A stretch of DNA of 64,000 nt from Gammaproteobacteria bacterium (GTDB lineage: Bacteria > Pseudomonadota > Gammaproteobacteria > GRL18): the NCBI GenBank assembly GCA_026994225.1, contig JALWRI010000049.1, forward strand, positions 1 through 64,000, written 5' to 3'. Shown here piece by piece: positions 15,133 through 23,706 of this stretch. The notes beneath the pieces were generated by a model. That model was given only the letters and a program-made list of their open reading frames with translations, was not told the DNA's origin and ran no database searches. Made by a program: the position numbers and the translations under genes. Position 1 is the first letter of the stretch; every line of letters begins with the position of its first letter.

Positions 15133-16419
15133 TTAATCTTCCAATCGAATATCAACGAAGGCTTCATCACGAATTTTACGTAGCCATAGTTCTGTTTGCT
15201 CGGCAATTTTTCGTTTTTGTATTAATTGTGTTACTTTTTGCCGTTTGAATTCTTCTGTATCGTCATAGTTACGTTTTTCTAACACTTGAATAATATGCCA
15301 GCCAAACTCTGTTTTTACCGGTTCACTAATTGCTCCTATGGGCAGTGTTTTCATCTTTTCAGCAAATTCAGGTACCATTTTTTCAGGGGTGATCCAACCT
15401 AAATTACCCCCCCGACTTGCAGATGTTTTATCTTCTGAATGGGAACGTGCCAACGTAGCAAAATCATCACCATTGATGAGTCGTTCTCGTATACGTTGAA
15501 TAGCGGTATGAGTGGTTTGTAAATCTCGCATAGGATTAGGCGATATTAAAATATGTCGAGTTTTATATTGTTTGATAACGTGTTGTTCAATACTTTTAAC
15601 GGCATTTAACTGAATAATATGAAAGCCATTAGGACTACGCAAGGGATCACTAATATCACCGGTTTTCATATTGCTTAATGCATTCATAAATAACTCAGGG
15701 ATTTCCCCTGCTTTACGCCAGCCCAGATCGCCTCCTTCTAAGGCCTGACTACCATCTGAATGACCTATAGCAAGGGTTCTAAAGTTTTCCCCTTGACGTA
15801 ACTGTGCTACTAATTGTTGTGCTTTATGTTTGGCGCTTTGAATAACATTAGAGGTTGCGCCTTCTGGTAGAGCAATTAAAATATGTGAAAGGTGATAAAT
15901 AGCCCCTATTTGCCCAAGTTGTTGCAAATTAAAAAGGAGATGATCGATTTCTCTTTCTGTTACTTTAATTTTATTTTTTATAAATTGCTGTTGTACTCGT
16001 TTAAGTAGTAATTGTTTTTTAATTTCTTCTCTAAAATCAGCATAATTGATACCTTGTCTTTTTAATTCAGCATTAAATTCAGACAAGTGCATGTTATTTT
16101 GTTTGGCAATGCCTTGCATAGTACGATTTAGGGTCGCATCACTGATACGTATCCCTACTTTTTTTGCTATTTGTATTTGTAATAATTCCAGGATCATTTT
16201 TTCAAGAATTTGTTTACCTAAAACATTAGCAGGTGGCAAGGCTTGTCCTTTTTTACGTAACCGTTGGGTGGTTTTTTTAAATTCTTTTTTTAATTCAATA
16301 TAGGTAATAACATCATCATTGACTACACTGACAATATAATTAAGTTTATTCACTTCTGCCCGTACAGAAATATTACTACTTAGCGATAAAATAAGGATAA
16401 AATACAGATGACGTAACAT
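15133..16419 (-). CDS. surA: SurA, periplasmic peptidyl-prolyl isomerase and OMP chaperone
   Basis: The 428-residue protein has a signal peptide (MLRHLYFILILSLSSNISVRAE), an N-terminal chaperone domain (~22-175) and two parvulin domains: P1 (~180-285, YHLSHILIALPEGA and GGDLGWRKAGEIP) and P2 (~290-395, YKTRHILISPNPM and RGGNLGWITPEKM), followed by the C-terminal helix that completes the chaperone core. It escorts unfolded beta-barrel proteins to the Bam machine. Upstream lptD is one of its best-known clients, and both genes lie together as usual, 60 bases apart. Length matches E. coli SurA (428). Confidence 0.97.
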   Translation of the reverse strand: MLRHLYFILILSLSSNISVRAEVNKLNYIVSVVNDDVITYIELKKEFKKTTQRLRKKGQALPPANVLGKQILEKMILELLQIQIAKKVGIRISDATLNRTMQGIAKQNNMHLSEFNAELKRQGINYADFREEIKKQLLLKRVQQQFIKNKIKVTEREIDHLLFNLQQLGQIGAIYHLSHILIALPEGATSNVIQSAKHKAQQLVAQLRQGENFRTLAIGHSDGSQALEGGDLGWRKAGEIPELFMNALSNMKTGDISDPLRSPNGFHIIQLNAVKSIEQHVIKQYKTRHILISPNPMRDLQTTHTAIQRIRERLINGDDFATLARSHSEDKTSASRGGNLGWITPEKMVPEFAEKMKTLPIGAISEPVKTEFGWHIIQVLEKRNYDDTEEFKRQKVTQLIQKRKIAEQTELWLRKIRDEAFVDIRLED

Positions 16420-16479
16420 AAAAAAGAAAACCTAATAAACGATAAAATGAATGTAATATATGCGATAAGCCCGTGTTAT

Positions 16480-18813
16480 TTAATGTACTTGATAACCCCG
16501 AATATCTTGAGCAAGCAAATTTTGTATTCGATTACCAATACTGCCTAATCCTTTTAGCTCTAGTTCTAAGAGGAAAGATAAATCATTACTTTGTTCTTGC
16601 AATTCTCGTTCTGAGCGAGAAATAAGACGTACTGCCCAACAACAACTATTATATTCTACACCAGCTAGTGCTTCTAATGTAAAATTATCAGCTAAAGAAT
16701 AATTCCATCGAGCGATACCTGTCCAATTTGGTGCAATTTGCCAGTAACTTGATATATCTGTTTGTTCTAGTTGTTCTGCTTCTCTATAACGGTAATCAAA
16801 ATTGATAATATGATGGTTATTACGTTTATATTGTAAGCGGCTTGCCGTGTATTCGGTATTATTTTCTTTTGTATTCCAATAAATAGCATAATGTGCTTTC
16901 CAGTTTTGTGCTAATTGTGCATATAATTCAGCTGCTAAACTGGATTGATTAGCTGTTTCATTTTGTTGATAAGAGTAAAGTTGTACACGTCTATCATCAA
17001 AATAGATAATTTGACCTAATGATGCACGGAAATATTCAATACCTGTCTTTTTCTCTATAAAACGATTAGTTACTGCCAAGGTTAGTTGGTTAGCATCTCC
17101 TAAGCGATCTTTACCCGCAAAACGGTTTTCACGAAACATTTGATAAAAACTAAAATCATATTTTCCGGTATCAAATAAGGGAATAGTATCTTGATTTTTT
17201 TCTTTAACATAAAGGTAGTACATACGGGGTTCAAGAGAATGTAAATAACGCTCATTATGCCAATCTCGTTCTAAAAAAAGACGGTTATCTAAACTGAATA
17301 CGGGAAGAGTTCGAGTTGGTGTATTATTCGATGTACTAAGATGCTCATCATTTAATTGATAGCTAATATAATCTAGGGAAGCACGAGGCGTAACGGATAG
17401 CCAGGATGTGCGCAGGGGGTAACTGATGCTTGGACGAGCATGAAAACGTCCCCCTGTAATGGCGGATTTTTTATCAAAATAGACAAATTCAGTTTGTAAT
17501 TGGTATTGCGTATTCCACTGATCTGCAATCGCTGCATTGAATGAAATTTGTGGTAAACGGTTATATGCATCAGTTCCTTGTAAGGTTTGATAACCGGTGA
17601 GTCGTGAAGTGAAATTCCAAAAATCACCCCTATAGTTGATACTGGCATCACGCAATAAATGGGTTGTACTACGACGACGTAAATTATTACCAAAATCATC
17701 TAAATAGAGATTATCCGACACATAATTAAGATCCATATTACTAGACCAACGTGGTGTGAAACGACTTTGATGTTGTAATGAAGCCAGCCCTCTGTTGTCA
17801 TTACGATCTGTATCATAAATATATTCAATATAACTGTCAGCTTTTTGATGTAAGCGCATGTAGCGATGTTCTGCGCCAAGTAGTAAACCTCGTTTACTCA
17901 GTAATCGAGGAGAAAAGGTGGCATCTTGATTGGGTGCAATATTCCAGTAATAAGGGATTTCAATATCCACCCCTAAATCATTGGAATGACCAAAATGAGG
18001 GATTAAAAAACCAGAGGTACGTTGATCGGTAATAGGAAAACGAATATAGGGCGTATATGCAATAGGAATGTCTTTCACATATAACGTTACTTTTTTACCT
18101 ACTCCTTGATTGCTAGAGGTTTGTAAATGTAATGTTTTGGCATTTAATAACCAACCATTGTTACCTTTTGGACAAGCCGTGTAAGTGGTATTTTGTAATT
18201 GCATATTATCTGTAGTATATGCCAACTGTTTAGCAGTACCTCTGGAAGGATTTTGTAATTGATACGCTACTGTATTGAGTATTCCCTGTTGTGCTTCTAA
18301 TTGGTAGCTTGCTTGTTGTGCCTGTAGGATAATACCCGGGCTAGTAAGGGTAACATGTCCTGTTGCTGTTACTTTTTTATCTAGTACATGATAAGTTACT
18401 TTATCTGCTTGCAAGGTTTGTAAATTTCGTTGAACAAAAACATTATCGCTAAAAAGAATATGTTGATTGTCAGGGGAAAAAGCACTGTCTGATAAAATTT
18501 GTATAATGCCATCTTCTTTCAATGGCAAAGGAGATGGCGATACAAAAGAGTGTAACGAATCTGGTTGTTGATCAGGGCAACGTTGAGCAAAGGAATAGCT
18601 ATCGGCTTGAGAGTAATAATGATTATTATTTATTACTGAGGTATCAGAGGTAGTTGTGAGGGGAATACCAGAAGTTGAAGGGGAAGCTATAGAGGTAGCT
18701 GGAGTACACAACCATTTACCATTATGATCTTGCAGACATTGCCAATTAGCATAAGCAAAAGGATGGATAGATAATAGAATAAGCAAGTAAATACAGCGTA
18801 GAAGATAAAACAT
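16480..18813 (-). CDS. lptD: LptD, outer-membrane LPS translocon
   Basis: The 777-residue precursor has a signal peptide ending near YANW, a periplasmic OstA/LptA-like jellyroll (~85-215, with DKVTYHVLDKKVTATGHV) and a large C-terminal barrel. Cysteines are where disulfide-matured LptD needs them: an early pair (NWQCLQDHNGKWLC), YTACPKGNNGW near the end of the jellyroll, and the CC pair in YNSCCWAVRLI near the C terminus. LptD with LptE inserts LPS in the outer leaflet; the bridge components LptA, LptB and LptC are encoded at 47-49 kb. It heads the surA-pdxA-rsmA operon. The N-terminal linker (~35-80) is Ser/Thr-rich, longer than in E. coli. Confidence 0.96.
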   Translation of the reverse strand: MFYLLRCIYLLILLSIHPFAYANWQCLQDHNGKWLCTPATSIASPSTSGIPLTTTSDTSVINNNHYYSQADSYSFAQRCPDQQPDSLHSFVSPSPLPLKEDGIIQILSDSAFSPDNQHILFSDNVFVQRNLQTLQADKVTYHVLDKKVTATGHVTLTSPGIILQAQQASYQLEAQQGILNTVAYQLQNPSRGTAKQLAYTTDNMQLQNTTYTACPKGNNGWLLNAKTLHLQTSSNQGVGKKVTLYVKDIPIAYTPYIRFPITDQRTSGFLIPHFGHSNDLGVDIEIPYYWNIAPNQDATFSPRLLSKRGLLLGAEHRYMRLHQKADSYIEYIYDTDRNDNRGLASLQHQSRFTPRWSSNMDLNYVSDNLYLDDFGNNLRRRSTTHLLRDASINYRGDFWNFTSRLTGYQTLQGTDAYNRLPQISFNAAIADQWNTQYQLQTEFVYFDKKSAITGGRFHARPSISYPLRTSWLSVTPRASLDYISYQLNDEHLSTSNNTPTRTLPVFSLDNRLFLERDWHNERYLHSLEPRMYYLYVKEKNQDTIPLFDTGKYDFSFYQMFRENRFAGKDRLGDANQLTLAVTNRFIEKKTGIEYFRASLGQIIYFDDRRVQLYSYQQNETANQSSLAAELYAQLAQNWKAHYAIYWNTKENNTEYTASRLQYKRNNHHIINFDYRYREAEQLEQTDISSYWQIAPNWTGIARWNYSLADNFTLEALAGVEYNSCCWAVRLISRSERELQEQSNDLSFLLELELKGLGSIGNRIQNLLAQDIRGYQVH

Positions 18814-18920
18814 AGTGTTTAGTTAATCAGGTTTTAATCTAAAATAATAAAAATGAAAGCCTATTCTACCGATTTTCAGTAAAAAATGCTTGCTATATTT
18901 TTCTTTTTCCTTGATAGGGA

Positions 18921-18948
18921 TTGACATTTTATTTTACCACACTATAAT
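18921..18948 (+). promoter_or_regulatory. Consensus sigma-70 promoter of tRNA-Thr
   Basis: TTGACA at 18921-18926 and TATAAT at 18943-18948 are both perfect consensus hexamers, separated by 16 bases and ending 11 bases before the tRNA. This is the strongest promoter-like sequence seen in the window. Confidence 0.85.
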
Positions 18949-18959
18949 ACAAAAACTTC

Positions 18960-19035
<76 letters not shown>

Positions 19036-19176
19036 TCTCTGGGTTCCAGGTAAGTTTTTATCCGTATATAACAGTTAGACTAGGCGTTTGTGCTTTCAAT
19101 ATTTTTTTTTGACTGAAAGGACGAAGGTTTTGTGCTATTTCGTCTAAAAACGACAAGCAAAGTAGCTCTCATATTA

Positions 19177-19213
19177 ATGTTATGTACAGCAGGTGTCATC
19201 TAGTACATAACAT
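19177..19213. repeat. Perfect 11-base inverted repeat downstream of the 19227 gene
   Basis: ATGTTATGTAC at 19177-19187 and its complement at 19203-19213 enclose a 15-base loop. It starts 13 bases past the minus-strand stop at 19227 and 142 bases past the tRNA. Neither side has a U-run, so a rho-independent terminator call is weak; it may be an mRNA 3' end structure or a protein site. I see nothing else in 19036-19226. Confidence 0.5.
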
Positions 19214-19226
19214 CAACAATAAATGA

Positions 19227-19652
19227 TTATTCTTCTATATCATCCGTGCTATATTGTCCTGAAAGTCTTCTACGAACATGTCCCCAAGACATACCAATCG
19301 CCAATACTAATGAAATAATTGTTAGCACTAAATATTGCAGCATAGTGGAAGAGTTTTTAAGCCCTAATAAATCAATAATTAGCCAGAATAATAGACTAAA
19401 GAATAAGGTTGCTAATACTAATCCGACAATGCCTATAGAACCTAGTGCTGCCCGTAAAAAGATAATCCATCCTATCAATAATGTCAGACCCATTAAAGCC
19501 TGTGCAATAATAATGGTAGAGGTACGTTCATCTGCTAAAGTGAGCCAATGAAAGAAGGAATAACCACTAGGGTTGTATGTAGCATAAACAAGCACTACTG
19601 CAAAGATAAAACGATAAAAGATATTAATCCAGGAGAAATCGTTGGAAGCCAT
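19227..19652 (-). CDS. Four-helix inner-membrane protein, DUF6524-like
   Basis: A 141-residue polytopic protein. The start (FSWINIFYRFIFAVVLVYATYNPSGYSFFHWL) and four evenly spaced hydrophobic helices match what I recall of the DUF6524 family of small membrane proteins; function is unknown for that family. Helix two follows SSTIIIAQALMGL-like sequence, and the polar C terminus (HVRRRLSGQYSTDDIEE) is probably cytoplasmic. It stands alone between the tRNA and the TonB2 operon, transcribed toward the tRNA. Family assignment is moderate; membrane topology is clear. Confidence 0.6.
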   Translation of the reverse strand: MASNDFSWINIFYRFIFAVVLVYATYNPSGYSFFHWLTLADERTSTIIIAQALMGLTLLIGWIIFLRAALGSIGIVGLVLATLFFSLLFWLIIDLLGLKNSSTMLQYLVLTIISLVLAIGMSWGHVRRRLSGQYSTDDIEE

Positions 19653-19768
19653 GTTATTGATCCTTGTGTCAATTTAAAAAAATAACGTAGAGTATAACAA
19701 ATTGGTGAAATATTTAAAAAATTACTGATCTACTATTAAGGGTTAGGTAATATTGCAAACATTCCATT

Positions 19769-19797
19769 TTGAATAAACAGATAAGATACACTATACT
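19769..19797 (+). promoter_or_regulatory. Candidate promoter of the TonB2/signalling operon
   Basis: TTGAAT at 19769-19774 and TATACT at 19792-19797 are 17 bases apart, 36 bases before the TTG start of the first gene. Both hexamers are close to sigma-70 consensus. No clear Fur box was found by eye nearby. Confidence 0.5.
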
Positions 19798-19832
19798 GAA
19801 AAAAAGACATTAATATAATAAGGTATGGTTAG

Positions 19833-20609
19833 TTGAAAAGGGTGCAAGGGACGTATTTTTTATCTTTGGTATATTTGATAGGTGTTATTTTATCATCAAA
19901 TATTTTTGCAACGGAATTAAAAACACTGCTTACAGTGCAAGAAAAGACGCATAAACAAGGTATTAAGTCCCAAAAGTATATTAATACCTTAGCAGAACAA
20001 TCTTCTGATATGTTACAAGAATATCAGTCAGTATTAGAACAATTACAGACCTTACGCATCTATAATCAACAATTAGAAAAGTTATTACTCTCTCAAAAAC
20101 AACAAATACGTGTACGCACCGCACAAATCAATAGCATTGAACAAACAGAACAACGTATTGTGCCATTGATGTTACAGATGATAGACACATTGGAACAATT
20201 TATACAATTAGATATTCCTTTTCTAGTTACTGAACGTTTACAAAAAGTGCAGCAATTAAAAGCATTGATGAATCAGGCAGGGGTAAATAATGCAGAAAAA
20301 TATCGACAAATAGTACAGCTTTTTTTACAAGAAATGGAATATGGTAATACTATTGAAGCATGGCAAGGGGTGCATCCTGATGATCCAAAACAAGTAGTAG
20401 AGTTTTTACGTATCGGCCGAATTGCTTTGTTGTATCAAAGTTTAGATAAAAAAGAAGCATTTTATTGGTCAATCCCTAAAGCAGATTTTCAGGTATTACC
20501 GGTTGATTATCAGGCTTCATTGGAACGGGGTTTGAAAATCGCAAAGAAACAGTTAGCACCAGAATTTATTAAAATACCTGTTGGTCAGTTGGAGGTGTTA
20601 GATGAATAA
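19833..20609 (+). CDS. DUF3450 periplasmic coiled-coil protein of TonB2-type operon
   Basis: The 258-residue product has a signal peptide (hydrophobic to about residue 28, IFATELKT) and a long coiled coil (~30-120: QSVLEQLQTLRIYNQQLEKLL) then the family core MIDTLEQFIQLDIPFLVTER and RIALLYQSLDKKEAFYWS. That is DUF3450, regularly encoded immediately upstream of ttpC-like MotA/TolQ/ExbB genes in marine gammaproteobacteria. Its role is thought to be structural in an expanded Ton complex but is not settled. The TTG start at 19833 has AAGG upstream; no ATG in frame gives a complete signal peptide. It overlaps the next gene by 8 bases. Confidence 0.85.
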   Translation: MKRVQGTYFLSLVYLIGVILSSNIFATELKTLLTVQEKTHKQGIKSQKYINTLAEQSSDMLQEYQSVLEQLQTLRIYNQQLEKLLLSQKQQIRVRTAQINSIEQTEQRIVPLMLQMIDTLEQFIQLDIPFLVTERLQKVQQLKALMNQAGVNNAEKYRQIVQLFLQEMEYGNTIEAWQGVHPDDPKQVVEFLRIGRIALLYQSLDKKEAFYWSIPKADFQVLPVDYQASLERGLKIAKKQLAPEFIKIPVGQLEVLDE

Positions 20610-21984
20610 TAAGCACCAACAGTCTAAGTATGTAGGGATATGGGTATGGATATTGTGTAGTTATATCAGTGTGATACCGATCTCGAATGCCAAGGATTTG
20701 GATACCTTATTACAAGAGGTAAAAAAATCCCAGTGGATTAACAATAAGCAAAATAAAGCACGAGAACAACGTTTTAAGGCACAGCGAGATAAGCGAAAAG
20801 CCTTATTACAACAAGCTCGTAAAGAGCTTAACGCTGCACTGGCATATTCAAAGAAATTAAAAAAAGCATTACAAGAAAATGATAAAAAATTGCTTGATAT
20901 TGAGCAGCAAATTAGTAAAAAAAGCAGTAATGTGGGAGAGTTGTTTGGAGTAGTACGACAAATGGCAGGGGAAACCTTAGCCAAGTTTAATCATTCCATG
21001 ATTTCAGCACAGTATCCTCAACGCAAGATATTTTTAGAAAAGCTTACGGATCATCAATCATTGCCTGCTATGGATGATTTGAAACAGCTATGGTATGAAA
21101 TGCAGCGGCAAATGACAGAAGCGGGTAAAATCCGGCAGTTTAAGCAATTTATTATCACGACAGAAGGAAAAGAGGCAGAACGTTTTATTACACGAGTAGG
21201 GGAATTTAATGCGATCAGTGAAGGAAAATATTTACAATATTTGGAAAAAACACAGCAATTTGTAGAAGTTGCACATCAACCTCCTCAAAATTTTTTAACT
21301 ATGGCAAAAGCGTTAGAAATAGACTCTGAAGGGGTAAAAGGGATAGCTATTGATCCATCAAGAGGAAGTTTATTGTCTTTATTAGGGCAAATTCCAGATA
21401 TAAAAACCCGTATTCAACAAGGTGGGATTATTGGATACATTATTTTAAGTATTGGTCTATTAGCAATATTTATTGCATTGGAGCGGTATTTATATTTAAG
21501 TTTTATCAGTTATAAAATACACCGTCAACAAAAGCGTGAACAAGCTCTGACAGATAATCCATTAGGACGCATTATGGCTATTTATTATCAAAATATACAG
21601 CATAATGTGGAAGCATTAAGTTTGAAACTAGATGAGGCTATTTTGGTAGAAACACCCCGTTTGGAAAAAAGATTATTAATATTAGGTTTATTCGCTACCG
21701 TTGCGCCATTATTAGGTTTATTAGGGACGGTGGTGGGAATGATTGAAACATTTCAATCTATTGCTTTATTCGGTACAGGCGATCCAAAACTAATGTCAGG
21801 GGGGATTTCTCAAGCTCTGGTTACTACGGGATTAGGTTTGATAGTTGCGATACCGATTATTTTATTACATGGTTTTTTACAAACAAAAAGTAATCGATTA
21901 ATTCAAATTCTGGATGAAGAAAGTGCTGGTTATGTTGCCCACTTGGCAGAGCAATCTATGCAACGTCAGCTTGCTAAAAAGTAA
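20602..21984 (+). CDS. TtpC-like MotA/TolQ/ExbB proton channel protein with extended periplasmic N terminus
   Basis: This 460-residue protein has a signal sequence, a long basic coiled coil (~35-110) and then a proton-channel domain: a transmembrane helix near residue 275 (GGIIGYIILSIGLLAIFIALE), and the paired helices FATVAPLLGLLGTVVGMIETF and ISQALVTTGLGLIVAIPIILL of the MotA/TolQ/ExbB family. Large N-terminally extended ExbB proteins followed by a second short ExbB define the TonB2/TtpC systems of Vibrio and Shewanella, where TtpC is needed for TonB2 function. It overlaps the DUF3450 gene and is 46 bases before exbB. Confidence 0.9.
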   Translation: MNNKHQQSKYVGIWVWILCSYISVIPISNAKDLDTLLQEVKKSQWINNKQNKAREQRFKAQRDKRKALLQQARKELNAALAYSKKLKKALQENDKKLLDIEQQISKKSSNVGELFGVVRQMAGETLAKFNHSMISAQYPQRKIFLEKLTDHQSLPAMDDLKQLWYEMQRQMTEAGKIRQFKQFIITTEGKEAERFITRVGEFNAISEGKYLQYLEKTQQFVEVAHQPPQNFLTMAKALEIDSEGVKGIAIDPSRGSLLSLLGQIPDIKTRIQQGGIIGYIILSIGLLAIFIALERYLYLSFISYKIHRQQKREQALTDNPLGRIMAIYYQNIQHNVEALSLKLDEAILVETPRLEKRLLILGLFATVAPLLGLLGTVVGMIETFQSIALFGTGDPKLMSGGISQALVTTGLGLIVAIPIILLHGFLQTKSNRLIQILDEESAGYVAHLAEQSMQRQLAKK

Positions 21985-22030
21985 CTTAAAGAAAATAATA
22001 GCAAGTTGAGAGGAATAGGGTATTAACACC

Positions 22031-22591
22031 ATGACGTTGACTTTATTTTGGAGTGTATTACAAGAAGCGACTTGGCAGTTATTGTATTTTCTTTCTTTTG
22101 GAGGATATGTCTTATGGAGTATATTTTTGATCAATATCGTGTTATGGACATTATTAATGGAAAGGTATTGGTATTTTTCTTATATTTTCCCCAAAACAGT
22201 CCATCTAGTTATTGATGATTGGTCAAAAAAAGCGTTTCAGAATATGCCCTCATCTTGGTATGCGATTAAAGTTAAAAATATGTTCATGGCACAATTACAA
22301 GTAAAATTAAATCAGCATCTTCATTTATTGCATACCTTGGTTGAATTATTACCGATTTTGGGGTTATTAGGCACTATCATTGCGATGATTGAAATGTTTG
22401 AAGTATTAACCTTACATGGAACGGGCAATGCAAGAGCATTAGCAGGGAGTATTTCAAAAGCATTAATCACGACCTTAGCAGGATTAATGAGTGCTATTCC
22501 AGGGATGTTTTTGATTGCTTTATTGCAGCAAAAAGCCCGCTTAAAGTTGGAACAGGTTGCCGATTCTTTATCTATCACTGAGCAGACTTAA
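22031..22591 (+). CDS. exbB: ExbB2-like biopolymer transport protein
   Basis: The 186-residue protein is the short second ExbB of the system: helix one near residues 20-45 (GGYVLWSIFLINIVLWTLL), helices two and three in LVELLPILGLLGTIIAMIEMF and SISKALITTLAGLMSAIPGMF. Those include the small-residue and Thr positions that line the ExbB pore. With ExbD it forms the proton-driven stator for TonB in the inner membrane. It lies 17 bases before exbD. The length is usual for ExbB2 (about 175-190). Confidence 0.92.
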   Translation: MTLTLFWSVLQEATWQLLYFLSFGGYVLWSIFLINIVLWTLLMERYWYFSYIFPKTVHLVIDDWSKKAFQNMPSSWYAIKVKNMFMAQLQVKLNQHLHLLHTLVELLPILGLLGTIIAMIEMFEVLTLHGTGNARALAGSISKALITTLAGLMSAIPGMFLIALLQQKARLKLEQVADSLSITEQT

Positions 22592-22608
22592 TAAGTTGAG
22601 AAAAAAGC

Positions 22609-23013
22609 ATGAAAAAACGACATATACAGTCTGCACCACAAAGTATTAATATTAATCTTACTCCCATGATAGATATGGTATTTATTTTATTAATTTTTTT
22701 TATTGTAACAACTTCTTTTGTAAAAGAAACGGGGGTAGAAATTAACCGTCCTTCAGCAAAAACAGCAGAACGTAAGGAGCAGGGCAATATTCTAGTAGCG
22801 ATTACGAATAAGGGGGAAATTTGGATGGATCAAAAACGGGTAGCCATTTTAGCTGTGCGGGCAGGGGTAGAACGCTTACGGGCTGAAAATCCAGAAGGAG
22901 CAGTTATTATTCAAGCTGATAGTCAATCTGAATCAGGTTTGTTAATTCAGGTTATCGATCAAATTCGTTTAGCTGGAATAGTGAATATCTCCATTGCAGC
23001 AAGTCAACCTTGA
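22609..23013 (+). CDS. exbD: ExbD2-like biopolymer transport protein
   Basis: A 134-residue single-pass protein. The transmembrane helix INLTPMIDMVFILLIFFIVT carries the essential Asp (residue 22), which moves protons in the ExbB5D2 motor; the periplasmic domain (~45-134) has the usual GNILVAITNKGEIW and VIIQADSQSESGLLIQVIDQIRLAGI. The family supplies torque or pulling force for TonB. Spacing to exbB and tonB (17 and 15 bases) indicates one transcript. Confidence 0.95.
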   Translation: MKKRHIQSAPQSININLTPMIDMVFILLIFFIVTTSFVKETGVEINRPSAKTAERKEQGNILVAITNKGEIWMDQKRVAILAVRAGVERLRAENPEGAVIIQADSQSESGLLIQVIDQIRLAGIVNISIAASQP

Positions 23014-23028
23014 GCATATTATTAAGGT

Positions 23029-23694
23029 ATGAAGAAAATAAGTGGTATTTTTCGGTATCTAATAAGTTTGAGTTTAGGGGTTATGATAACCTTGGTTTTA
23101 TTTGTAGTGATGCAACGGATGTTGCAATTTGATCAAGTGGGTAAACGAGCAATAACGCTACAAAGTCGCATCGATTTTATTCGCTTGATCCGTGAACCAG
23201 AACCAATAATAAAAACGACGACGAGAACTTTACCTAAAAAACCAAAACTCCCTCAAAAAAAAGTATTACTACCTAAGATAAAGAAAATGCGTATTACTAC
23301 ACCAAAACCGAGTAATATGCATTTTTCTGCACCGAAAATAGTCAATCAATTAAATTTGAATGATGCCATGTACTTGGGAACATGGCATAAAACAGAAAGT
23401 GTATCAGAACAAGTAGTAGCGGATGAAGAAGTCGTACCTTTAGTCCGTATTGCACCGGTATATCCTTCCAGGGCAGTGCGTTTAGGAATAGAAGGATGGG
23501 TAAAAATGGAAGTAAGGATTAATGCTAAAGGAGGTGTGATAAGTGCTAAAGTTTTAGATGCAATGCCCTCGAGAATTTTTAATAGAGCAGCAATAAAAGC
23601 AGTAAAACGTTGGCGTTTTAGACCGAAAATAGTTAACGGCAAAGCCGTTTCTCGTACAGCAGAACAGACTATCCACTTTAAATTACGGCAATAG
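23029..23694 (+). CDS. tonB: TonB2-like energy transducer
   Basis: The 221-residue protein has an N-terminal signal anchor (residues ~8-30, SLGVMITLVLFVVMQRML), a short Pro/Lys-rich linker (~60-90: TLPKKPKLPQKKVLLPK), and a C-terminal TonB domain (~135-220: VRIAPVYPSRAVRLGIEGWV, then VKRWRFRPKIVNGKAV). It contacts the TonB box of outer-membrane receptors. The short linker is typical of TonB2 rather than long-necked TonB1, consistent with the need for TtpC. No TonB-dependent receptor is encoded in the window, so the substrate is unknown. Confidence 0.93.
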   Translation: MKKISGIFRYLISLSLGVMITLVLFVVMQRMLQFDQVGKRAITLQSRIDFIRLIREPEPIIKTTTRTLPKKPKLPQKKVLLPKIKKMRITTPKPSNMHFSAPKIVNQLNLNDAMYLGTWHKTESVSEQVVADEEVVPLVRIAPVYPSRAVRLGIEGWVKMEVRINAKGGVISAKVLDAMPSRIFNRAAIKAVKRWRFRPKIVNGKAVSRTAEQTIHFKLRQ

Positions 23695-23706
23695 AAAGAG
23701 GGTTAT

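Noticed and set aside
20661-20984. Minus-strand open frame opposite the ttpC-like gene
   Set aside because: Cys/Ser-rich shadow of the Lys/Gln-rich coiled coil on the plus strand.
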